Positions 24,601-36,200 of a stretch of DNA of 64,000 nucleotides are shown here, one piece after another. Both the position numbers and the translations under genes were made by a program. The notes under the pieces were generated by a model. It saw only the letters and a program-made list of their open reading frames with translations, had not been told where the DNA came from and searched no databases. This DNA comes from Malania oleifera (lineage: Eukaryota > Streptophyta > Magnoliopsida > Santalales > Ximeniaceae), in NCBI RefSeq assembly GCF_029873635.1, contig NC_080428.1, positions 68,567,601 to 68,631,600 of the forward strand, in the 5' to 3' direction. Each line of letters begins with the position of its first letter. Position 1 is the stretch's first letter.

Positions 24601-27600
24601 TACCATCCAGAAAAGAGCACCTTTCCACTTGTCTAGTCTACCTTTCCATAATAGGATCCCAAAAACTAATAGAACTAGGGTTACCACCCCCCGCCCCACC
24701 CCCCAAAAAAAAAGGAACCCCTAGATAGGACAACAACCAATCCAAAACACTACAACCCACCTCTGCAGGCCACTCCCTAACACTTTTGTCAGGCATATTG
24801 ATAGTCACGATACAGATCTTCCCCATAGTAACCTAAGCCTAGAAACCTTCTTGAAAACATAGGGAAGACTCAAAAAATATTCATAGAGGAGGGTCTATGA
24901 TCCTCTAAAAAGAACATAACATCATCAGCAAACTGGAGGTGCGAGACCCTAACCCCCTCCCTGCCCACCTCCAACCCTTTCACTAAACATCTATCAACAG
25001 CCCTATCCACCATCCTACTCAAAATATCAGCCACTAAGACAAGCAAAAAAATGGGGAAAGAGGGTCATCTTGCCTAATCTGTTTTGTAGCCTTAATCCAA
25101 GATTTAGGCTTACCATTCACTAAAATTGAGTGGCTCACATTATGCAAACAGCCTCTAATCCAACACCTCCATTTCTCACCAAACCCCTTTCTCACAAAAA
25201 TCTTATCTAGAACATTCCAATTCACTCTATTATAAGCTTTGTAAAATTCAACTTAAAAATGAGTCCCTTCTTCTTCCCTCTCCGAATGTCCTCAACAACC
25301 TCATCGACAACCAAAATGGCATCCACAAAATTTGCCTACCCCCCAAACGTACTCTAAGCCTTAGAGATAATCCTATCAAGCACTGCACTCAACCTATTAG
25401 CTAAAACTCTAGTGATGATTTTATAAACAATAAAAACCAAGCTAATAGGTGTATAATCTAACATCTTGATGGAATTACTCTTCTTCTTCACCAAAGTTGT
25501 GAAAGTGGAATTGATACTTTTGCTTAAAATCTATTCCTATAAAATCCATTAAAAGCCTTAAGCAAGTCATCTTTAACCACCTCCTAACAATCTTGAAAGA
25601 AAGCCATATTAAATCCGTTAAGCCCTGGGGCTTTATCCCTTTCCATCCCCACACTTCCTCTCCCTCAAAAGGTCTCTCCAATCATGCTACTTCATTTCCA
25701 AACAAAGGGTCCCAATCTAAACCATCAACCATTTGTCTCCTGTCATCCTCCTCAAAACACAAATTAGAATAAAATTCATTGATCTCAAATGCCATTTGAC
25801 TCTAATCGGAGATAGTATCCCCCCTACCCACACCCAATTGCCTAATCAAATTCTTATTCATTTTCCCATTAGCTATCTTATGAAAAAAAAAATCTAGAAT
25901 TATAGTCACCCTCTTTGATCCATTAGAACTTTGTCTTCTGTCTCCAGCTTCTCATTTCCTTCAAAATCACTTCCTCCAATTCATTCTTCGAAGATACCCT
26001 TTTCGTCTATTCCTCCCCAAATAGAATGCCATCATCTTCCTTCCTATCTAACACAACCAACTCTCTTAAAATACTAGCTTTTCTAAACTTAAGATCCCCG
26101 AACACCTCCCTATTCCATACTTTTAACTTCTCTTTAAGCCTCTTTAATTTTTTCATGAATCTAAAACCTTCCCACCCCCTCTCCACATCCTCATTCCAAG
26201 AATTTCTCACCAAGGGCTGGAAGGAATCATGATCCAACCATATATTTTCAAACCTCAAAGGAGCGAGGCCCCAAGAAACCTTCTTCAATTACAACATAAT
26301 AAGAAAGTGGTCAGAAGTAGGCCTAGGTGCAATAAATTGAAAGAGATTAGGGAACTCATCCTCCCACTCCGTGCAAAACACAAATCTGTCAAGCTTGCTT
26401 GCCGCCGCTCTAGCATCTCGCACTGACCATGTAAAGTTTGCATTTTCTAGGGGATGATCTCTCAAACCACACTCCCTAATAAGTGCATCAAAACTATACA
26501 TAGCAGCAGTAACCCTATCACCCCCCCTCTTTCTCCTTTCGAAGAAACCTTATAGCATAATATCACCTCCCATTATCCAATAGGAGCGCAAAAACCAAAC
26601 ACATAATAACAGCCATCCTAAAAAGAACTCCTAAGGGTTGGTCTAGAAGGACCATACACTGATGGCAACCACCATTAGTCTTGGCTTTTCACTTCTACCA
26701 AGATAGAAAAAGACAAAAAGCCTACTAGACTATCCACTTAGCAATAGAGCGAGTATCCCACAGCACCAAAATACCACCCGCTAACCCCAAAGAAGGTAGA
26801 AAAACCCAATCCTTATTGCATCCTTCCCAAATCCCTCTAACAACCCCCCATCGACATTCGCGAGCATAGTCTCCTATATCAAAACCAGATTAGGAGAATA
26901 TCTAAGTAAGACACCTTTAATTAATCCCCTCTTTCTAAGGTTCCCCAAGCCTCTTAACTTTCCAACTAAAAATTTTTACAATTTCACTCGTTTCCCTCCC
27001 TTTCCAATTCCTTTCCCTCCCCCATAATTGATACAAGAGACCAAATTCTTAAGTTCTTAATGACCCTTCTTTTTTTCCCGCTAATACATTCTAGGACTCA
27101 ATGACAGTTTCACCTCAACCCTAATAGGACTAACTAATTTTAGCCCCAAGTCATCAAGCAGTATATTTGGATCTAAAGAGTCTCTCTCATTACCCCCTAG
27201 GCTAACAGCAGAAGTGCTATTCCCAATAGAACCCTCCTTGTGGCATAAAGTGTCAAAAGAAAAAATGCATTGAATAGGAAGGGGATCCATATTTGGATGA
27301 ATTCAGAACAACCATAGGAATAGCTACATCTTCATCAATAGCCTACATCTTCATCAATAGCCCCCTCATTAACAAAAGGAATATCAACAAAACCACCATA
27401 TCGGAATTAGGCTTAGGGACAAGGGACAAAGACCCCGTATTAATAAATTATTTTGTCTGTGTAAAGTTGTGTTTAATAACATTTATACCCTCTTGCATGG
27501 TTTCAAAAAACAATTAAACACACTCCTCCCCATACTTTTTCAAATTTTATGCGTGATCATCACACTTTCCTAAGACTTCCACTCTTTCTTTAGAAAGTTC

Positions 27601-30238
27601 CTCTATAAGTTGTGCCAAGGCTTCCTCTTCATACAAATCTAAATCTTCTCTCAACTGATCCACCGACAAATCCCTCTTAAAATCACAAAAGATGCTCAAG
27701 TCATCTTCCTTATTAGATACCTCCTCTTCACCACTGCTAGTCAAATAAACTTTTGCTCTCTTCCGATCATCCTCCTTAATTGCTTCACTTTTCCCTTCCC
27801 TTGTGCTCAATGTAAAAACTCCCTCCCCCCTACTATCTGAAATCTCTGAGACCCTTCCTGATTCCTTGCCGACTAAACTAAGAGATAGTCATGCATCAAT
27901 ATTCTGCACCTTAGATTCTCCTCCATCATCTTCGAGCCTCCCGAACACTGTGCTTTTGAGTCCTCTCCCTTCAATTTGAACTTTGCCCAATCTCTCTTTC
28001 TAAATTTCCTCCCAATTCCAGTCCATCAACCTTACCCATCTAGCCACTAGAAAAGGAACCCAAATCTTTTAGTCCCCTTTCCTTAGTGTTAGTAGGTCTA
28101 GGATCCACCTCTTGAATAGTATCTGATGCCAGAACATATTTACCCTTCTCTACCCATTTGCTAACAATCCTTCTTCGTCCATTATAAGTAGGACCAAATC
28201 TTTGATCCCCACTACTAGCGTTAGGAAAGGAGTTGTTTCCAAATCATGGGAGCTCGCTCATTCCTCCTTGAAGTTCTCCATTCCAATTGCGGGAAATTTC
28301 TAACAACTTTGGCTAATGAAAGGTTATCCAGAAGCCTCTGAAATACATTCAGATTTTCCAGCTTGATGCAGGGGCAGCATCAAGGTTCTGCAGCCATGGA
28401 GAAATTAGAAGAGATGAAGGAAGTGGAAGGGAGGATAGAGAAGATACCAGGGGGGAAACTCATGTTTAATTCAATTCAAATTCATCAACAACTGCCTACA
28501 ATCTACATCATGGCTTTCACACACTATTTATAAGAAAGCTTCTTTACATGAAATTACACATAAACCCCTAAAACTACATTACATTATAAACGTACCCTTT
28601 ACACAAATATTACAAAAAATCCCCAAATACACATAATCCTATACTAATTAATACTAAACACACATAATAACTATTAACTTAACCTCAAAATTCATTAACC
28701 CTACTCTTCTTAATTATTCTCCGGCAAGGATCCTCTCAAGGTCTTGCTTCTTGTCCTACATCAATTCTCCCCCATATAGAAAAAAATCGACCTCGGATTT
28801 TGAAATGTTGGAGGATCAAAAGGGAGAAGCAAACTTGGGTTCTTTGAAAGCCAGCACTTGATTGATACAAGAAACCACAATCCTTTGGCAGCATCATAGA
28901 CTTGAATTGAGAGTTGGCATCAATGAGCACATTGGGAATGACAAACTCTACAATAGGAATGTTTGGAGGACTTTGGATGTCTTCAAATACATTCATTTCC
29001 TTCCTTGTATTGTCTTTAAGCTGAGTATTTATGACTGATTCTTTGTCTTGGTTCATTGGTAGAGCAGACTTCAAAATAATTTTCTTCCCGTAATAGTGAA
29101 AGACATGTTCTCATGTCCTTGAGTCACACCTAAACATCAAACCAAGGAGAACTAAGGAGTACATGGCCAATCTTTATAGGTAGGATATCACACCAAACAT
29201 TCGCCAAATATTCATCTATTTGGGTAGGAACCACATCTTTCGTAAACATGTATAATAGATTTATCAACCCAAGATATCACATAAGGCTTTTGGGTGAGGT
29301 TGCGGATGAAGCTGCATTCGAGTGACTCTATTTATGGAAACCACATCATTTGACATCTTCCATCAATAATGATTTTGCAAACCTTTTCTCCACATTTGAG
29401 AAAGGTGTTGTAGAGCTTGAAATTGTGCCCAAGAAATGATAAATGACATTCCTTTGTCCTATAATTTGTCGCCATGTTGCTGAATTTATGCATAAATATA
29501 TGCTGCAGCTATATATCACAACCCTTTAAAACAATTTCCCACAAGTCTTACTCCCAATTTCTTAAAAAAAAACTATCTTTAATTCACCTTGATATTGATT
29601 TGTCCTGCTGAAATGAAACAAATTCATGAAGAAAACTCACAAATTACAGCAACAAAACCTGATTTTTAATGCTGCCAGTGACAATTTCTAGGGTCTCGTG
29701 CCAAATTATCACCCTTGCTTCCAATATGTTGCATCCACAAGCAAAATTATCTCTTGCAAATCAAAATTTCATGGAGAAACCCAAAATATCGTGGCTGGGC
29801 ATCTTTTGTGAGACTGGAAATTACAGAAAACTGTGGAAGTTTCCTAGTCGCAGGTTGCCGGTGCATGGGGCGCATGCACCGCTAGTGACTCAGGCGATGA
29901 AACCTGGGTCGAGGGGAGATCAGGGGATGAGGAGTTTATTGGTGGTGGCGGTGTCATGAGAAAAGCTTAGGAGATGAGAGTTTTCGAGGTGCCGATGGCT
30001 GCATAAGTTTTGACCGATGCGTGGGGGTCCTCTGATGGTGGGACGGCAATAAAATTTTGAGGGGAAGGACTTGGGGGGGTTCTGTTTTTGGTGGCCTGGG
30101 TGGTGTTGCAGGTACTGGAAAGTGATGTTTGAGATTTGGGGACATGACTGGAATTTCTGAGAAGTTCAGAAACTGCAGAACTGATTTTGAGTTTTTTTTA
30201 AAAAAAACTGAAACTCAGAAATATATATATATATATAG

Positions 30239-30296
<58 letters not shown>

Positions 30297-33200
30297 AGAA
30301 GAAGATGGGAGGCTGGAGTTGCTGGATAGAAGCTGCCAAGAAATGGCCACAGAATTCAGAAATGAGAGAGAGTTGAGAGAGTTATGGGCGAGAAAAGAAG
30401 AAGATGCGTGGTTGTAGGTGTTGCTGGACAGAAACTGCCAAGAGACAGTCACAGAATTCAGAAATGAGAGAGAGTTGAGAGAGTTATGGGAGAGAAAGAG
30501 AAGAAGAAGAAGAAGAAGAAGAGAAGGAGAAGAGAAACAGAGAAGAAGCAAGAAGGCAGAAGGCTGCTGGGTAGCAAAGGTTTAGGGACAGAGCAGGAGA
30601 TCAGAACAGAAAACCAGAGAACAAGAAGAGAAGAAAGAAGGAGCAGCAGCAGAGAGGGAGCAGAAGTTACAGAACAAAGGAGAGAAGGAAAGAAGAAGAG
30701 GAGGAGGAGAAGCAGCAGCAGGGAGGAAGGGAAGGAGAAGTTACAGAACAGGGGAAGAGAAGGAAAGAAGAAGTTGCAGCAGAGGGGGATAGAAGTTGCA
30801 GAACAGTGGGGGGGGGGGGGGGGAAGGAAGAAGAGAAGAAGAGGGAGAAGAAGAAGATTGAAAGGAAAAGATGGGGAATTCAAATGGAAGAAAGGGATCG
30901 TGGTTGGGCTCTGATACCAAGTGATGCAGGGGCAGCATCAAGGTTCTGCAGCCTTGGAAAAATTAGAAGAGATGAAGGGAAGGGACGAGAGAGGAGATAC
31001 CAGGGGGGAAACCCATGTTCAATTCAATTCAAATTCATCAACAACTGCCTACATCATGGCTTTCACAAACTATTTATAAGAAGCCTCTTTACATGAAATT
31101 ACACATAAACCCCTAAAACTACATTACATTACAAACATACCCCTACTTTACACAAATTAATACTATAATACTAAACATAATCCTATACTAATTAATACTA
31201 AACACACATAATAAACTAATTTAACCTCAAAATTCCTTAACCCCACTCTTCTTAATTATTCTCCAGCAAGGATCCTCCCTAGGTCTTGCTTCTTGTCCTT
31301 CATCACAGCTTTTGCTCACAAGGAATGATGTTCATGGAGCCACAATCCGCAGAACTCATGCTACGGTATCCTTCAAGGTCGATAGACAACTTCATCAAGG
31401 CTTCCAGAAACTTATGTCTTCCTTCATTCCGATTCCATTCTAGGAGATGGAGGGCTTGCCTATGGCCTCTGGGAGAGAGCTTCTTTGTACATATAAACCT
31501 GCCCTTCTCATTCCTCCTCAAGTCCATTCGAATCTTGCCCCCTTCTCTTATGAAAAGAGCATCCCCCACTGCCCAGCTGTTGCGCCTCAAGGGCCCAAAA
31601 AAATCACCACCAAGGATCTCAGAATTCATAAAACTCCTGCTTCTTCAATCAGATAAATGAGAAGAATTTCCCTGCAAATTATGAAAGTCTGAATGCTTTA
31701 CAATCCAGGCAATTTTCATTAAAAATTTTCCTCTCAATCTTCACAGTAGAATGTCAACTCGTCTCAGTCCTTCTCCCCATACCCTTGGTGCATATGGATC
31801 AAGAAGTTTCAGGTGTCAGTTGACGGGTTAAAACAACTAGACAGCAAGTGAACAACCAGCAAGTAGACGGATAACTAGTAATCGAATAGCGGCAAGTTAT
31901 CGAACCACAGCCAGTGCTCGACTAGCAACAAGTAAACAGTCAGCAAGGTCAGGAACTCTGGTAATAATCGAAAAATATCTGAAGGCCTAGGAAGAATTCT
32001 CAAATCTCTGGTGATAAACAAACAGTCTCAGAAGGCCTGGGAAGAATGCACGAAACTCTGGAGGTAATCAAAGTCTCTGAATGCCTAGGAAGAATTCACG
32101 AAACTCTGGTGATGATCAAGCATTCTCTGAAGGCCTAAGAAAAGTTCTCGAAGAGGTTCGTGAGGCCTTGGGGTAGAACGAAGGTCGTCCAAAAGGCTAT
32201 TGATGGTTGACGGGAAGGAAAGTACGTGCATTGTACTCTGTTGCTGGTAGAGGTCAAATGAACTCTGATGATGGAGAGATTGCTGTATGAAGATGCAAAA
32301 GTCTGGCGATAAAGTTTTCCGGTGGGCAAAAGAGGTTTAAGGTAGATAGGAGAGAGATAGGGCTTGGTTGTTATGCTTTTTTTGGCTCTAGTTTTCGGTT
32401 TCTGGGTTCAGGCAACAATGGAAAGAGACTTCAGGTAAGGAGATTTCGGAGGAAGGTGAAAGGAGAGGCTCTCCATGCTCACAGTCTCGGAGGTGGGAAA
32501 CGATGGGAGGAAAGCATCGCAGGTCCCCTTTTATCCAAAATTTTTTTGTTGCTTTTTTCAGTATTTTAAGTAAAAAATGTGTGAAGTAGCAGTAATGATA
32601 CATTCTTCATGTAATCTGTCTAATTAATGAACAAATGAATTAGTGATGCTGAATTCTCAATGCTAGTCAACAGGAATGTCTCTATGTGTTTTTGGGTTTC
32701 TGAATGTAACAGCAGAATAATGTTATCTTTTTTGGTTGGTTGACACTTGTGATATTTTATCTGATTCATGAATAGTAAAGTTGACTTTCTACTGTGGTGA
32801 TTCAGACTTATGCACTTTCTTTTTGGGTTGAGCTCAACAGCCTCAACGTGGCTACAAGTCCTTTTGTTCTTAAATCTTAAGCATCCAATCATTTGTCTTA
32901 CTGTTTTGTTTACATTCTTAGTAGAACAAAAGAAAGAAAAGATGAAAAGAAAGAAACAATTCATTTCTCGGCTCCGTTGACTAAAATAACCAGTTTATTT
33001 TTCAGGACGAATCCATATTGATATGGTACTCTGGCAAAGAAGAGAAACAGCTCAAACTGTGTCATGTTTCAAAGATTATCCCTGGACAGCGTACTGTAAG
33101 TTTCTGTAATTAACTTTTATTCTTCTCAGTAAGATGTTCATGGATTAGATAGCCCTTGTTTAATATCAGTTGATGAGACAGTGAGGATAAAATGATGTGG

Positions 33201-36200
33201 GGCTATAATAGCAGGAAAATTCATTGTCTAATTCACAACCACTTTGCAGGAACATGTATCATATCAGTATTCCCATCATTTTCTTGGTCCCATAAATTTT
33301 GTTTATCTGGATGTGTTTTTTGAAATCAATTGCCTGTTGTCTAATTACCGTGAAATTAGTGTAAATTCATGGCAATTCAAAGGTATTTTTTGAATTTATG
33401 TTTAAATTAAATCTTGTGCTCATCATTATTCTGTTTGGCTTCTACCAAAACTCATGCGCTCATGTTCACTAGTTCCAACCTTGTCTAATCCCTTTTTGGT
33501 TTAAATAAAGAAATTAGAACTGCAGTTAACTTGATAACAAATCTCCTTATTAGCAAATTGGCATATTTTATGACACGTTTGGTTTACAAGGTGGAATAGC
33601 TATTTGTGTATGAATATAATAGTTCAGAAAATAAAGTTATTTCAATTCTAAGGCAAATGACAATGGCAAAGTTGGTCCCATTCCAATAAACATAAAATAA
33701 TAGCTTAGGAATCAGGTTTCAATTTTGATTTTGGAAAATTTTGGCCGAAATTCCCAAACGGAAATAGGCCAAAATTTCGTGAATTCAAAAATAAAACTGG
33801 AAAAGGAGAAAATTTTATAGACTTTCATTATGTTTCTAATTATTTACAATCATCCATTTTAATATTTCCCAAAGTTTCATAATTTCCATAATTTATTTTA
33901 ATGTTTCAAATGTTATTTAAATCAAGTTTATATTCAAATTTCCACAAGAATTTCCTTAAGTGGAGACACTCATAATTTTATCAAAATTGAAATATTAATC
34001 CTTGTTAGGCACCCATAAGCGATTCTATGTTGGTTGAACTATCACCAGCTTTATGGCCATTTGCTAATTTTTCTTTGAATAGAACCAGCTTTATTCTGTA
34101 ATTGTTGAGTCATGGCTCATATTCAATACACGGTAGAGTATTTTGAGCTAGTGTGTAGTTTCATTATATTGATATGCTGACATTTTGAGGTTTTTAACAT
34201 GGAACATGTATGTACATGGACCCGAGGGTTGAAACCCTTACTTTTTATTGATAGTATAGTGGAGATTTTCACAATGGCTCTGTTGATGTTGGCACAATCC
34301 CAAACCATTTTAATTGTTGTTGCGTTCTTCTCATTTTTCTTTTGTTTCTTTTCCATCTGCCATCTCTGTGTTTGCGCATAACCCTGGGGCATATCGACTA
34401 CTATAAACTGTTATATTCCTACACAATAGCTATTTCATACCAATGATATTACATTCCCGCAAATCAAATGTGACATTAGGGATTTAATGGATTCCTGATT
34501 GAAAGCCATGTGCCTATCAATCTAATTATTTCAAGTGATGGTTGAACTTTCAGTTGTCAAAAGACTCAAAACTAAATGTCAAATTTTTTCTATGAAGAAT
34601 AGCCATCACAATAACAGCCTAGATATAATTGTGAACTAATTGGCCATCATCATCAACCCAAATTATTGAAAAATTTATTAACTGTTTCAATTTATTAGAA
34701 CTTTTTTATTTATCCAATTCATTTAATGGTCACTTGGCAGTAGAAGAAAGCAAGAAATGGTTAGAATGATATTGAACCTGCTAGCAAGTTGGACAATATT
34801 ATCTCATAATTTTTGCATCTGCCACATTGTTAAACTGGGCTTCTTCCCATCCAGTAAAGCAACTTTTTCTTCCTTTTCTCTATGTCCCATATGTTTGAAA
34901 CTTTTTGTGTTTTGCCCTTAGGGATTGAGAGTATTTCATGCATAGGAAAATTTTGAGTTGCAGATTAGTGACCTAGAACATCCTTAAATTTCATTTTTAT
35001 TCTTTCTCAGTGAGGCTCAGAACTAAAGTCACACATGCTGCATGCCTGCACTGTAATAAAAGTGATACTCTAGAGAAACACAAAATGGTCACCGTTTGTT
35101 AAAGTGTTGTGCAAATTAGAAGACCTAAATCACAATGATAGGTCTCTCCCTTTATTTGTAATATTTTCCAAGTACATCACAATGACTGTAATAGCCTCAC
35201 TAACTCTTAGTTACTAACATAGGTAATGATACCAAATAACCAATAACCAGTAACAATTCCCCCTAAGCGGGAGCATAGATATCATAGGCTCCTAACTTGT
35301 CACAAATCAGTTTAACACAAGCACCCCTAAAGCTTTAGTGAACAGTTCATGGAGTTGGTGTTCAGACTTCACGCGAATGGTTTTAATCTTAGTGCTAGAC
35401 TGCTAGTAGACGTAGGAGTTGGCTTTGCTAGTAGATTGTGGTCTTTTTGATTGGCCTCTGTAGTTATCTAGGAGTCCCACTGGGTGGTAATCCTAGGTTG
35501 GTGGGTTTTAGAGATCGAGTGGTGGAAAGGTTGTCCAAGTGTGTGAATGGGTGGAAAGGTGCGTTATGGCGGTTTCCTTTAGAAGAGTCCTCTCTTTGGC
35601 ATAGAGTTATTAGAAGTAAATTCAGCTTGCATTTGAATGGTTGGATTCTAATTTGTGAATTAGATGTTCTTCTTAAAGCCCGTGGAGGTCTATTTCTCAG
35701 ATTTACCCCTCTTCATTCCTCATACTAATTTTGTTTTGGTTAATGGTTCTCGAATTTGGGTGGGCATATGCCGCTTTGTCCTGTTCTTTCCCCGGTCTTT
35801 ATTGGTTGTCTTTTGGGCATAATGATATTGTTTCTTCTTTTTCGATTCTAGAAGGTGACTTTGGGATTTTTGATTTTGTAGAACTTTAAATGATAGGGAG
35901 GTGGAGGAGCTTTCTTCTTTATTGATTTTGTTGGAGAACTGTCATCCTCTAAATGATAGGGAGGTGGAGGAGCTTTCTTCTTTATTGATTTATTTGGAGA
36001 ACTGTCATTCTTCTTTGAAGCGGTATAGTCGTTCTTGTTCTTTGGATGCTTCGGGGTTTTTATTCTTGCAAATATTTTTTTAATCTTCTGAATAATTCTA
36101 ATATCTCCTTTGAGCTCCATATAACTATTTGGAAGGCCAAAGTTCCTTAAAAGTCGAGGCTTTTATTTGGTTGGCTGCTCTTAATAGAGTTAACACCAAT

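Larger units (their letters stand above)
28364..31305 (-). mobile_element. Ty3-gypsy-like fossil with two LTRs, inserted in the LINE
   Basis: The LTRs lie at 28364-28763 and 30922-31305, both reading TGATGCAGGGG to CATCA on the plus strand. A perfect 5-bp duplication, CAGCT, flanks the element (28359-28363 and 31306-31310). The tRNA-Met primer site (TGGTATCAGAGCC on the minus strand, 30907-30919) lies beside the right LTR, and a polypurine tract (GGGGGAGAA) beside the left one. This fixes minus orientation. The 2.2-kb interior keeps only gag/aspartic-protease-like sequence near 29100-29450 (WCDILPIKIGHVLL) and a purine-rich leader. RT and integrase are absent, so it is broken and non-autonomous. 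The LTRs differ moderately, so it is not recent. Confidence 0.85.
23166..32528 (-). mobile_element. L1-type LINE, near full length, antisense in PRAF intron 2, split by an LTR element
   Basis: Read on the minus strand, the 5' leader runs from about 32528 (GGGGACCTGCGATGC start). ORF1 follows from about 31790 (KGRFICTKKLSPRGHRQALH) and continues beyond the gypsy insertion. The endonuclease C-terminus is at 26289-26501 (SKLDRFVF, RPTSDHF). The reverse transcriptase includes QDDPLSPF near 25050 and the catalytic FADD at 24921-24932. The tail domain is at 24079-24699 (LLAKYLWRYL, FWKDPWLGD) and ends near 23560. The 3' end is a poly-A seen as T-rich sequence at about 23167-23177. Many stops and frameshifts show it is inactive. 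The 28364-31305 insertion lies within ORF1. A target duplication of the LINE itself is not clear. Confidence 0.85.

Noticed and set aside
30486-30914. 142-codon open frame rich in Glu, Arg and Lys
   Set aside because: It arises from the purine-only tract inside an LTR fossil. Several frames are open on both strands for the same reason.
23150-32560. Target duplication around the antisense LINE (ATTTTTGTATC near 23160 against TTTTTTGTTGC near 32550)
   Set aside because: The match is weak and T-rich, so it cannot be told from chance.
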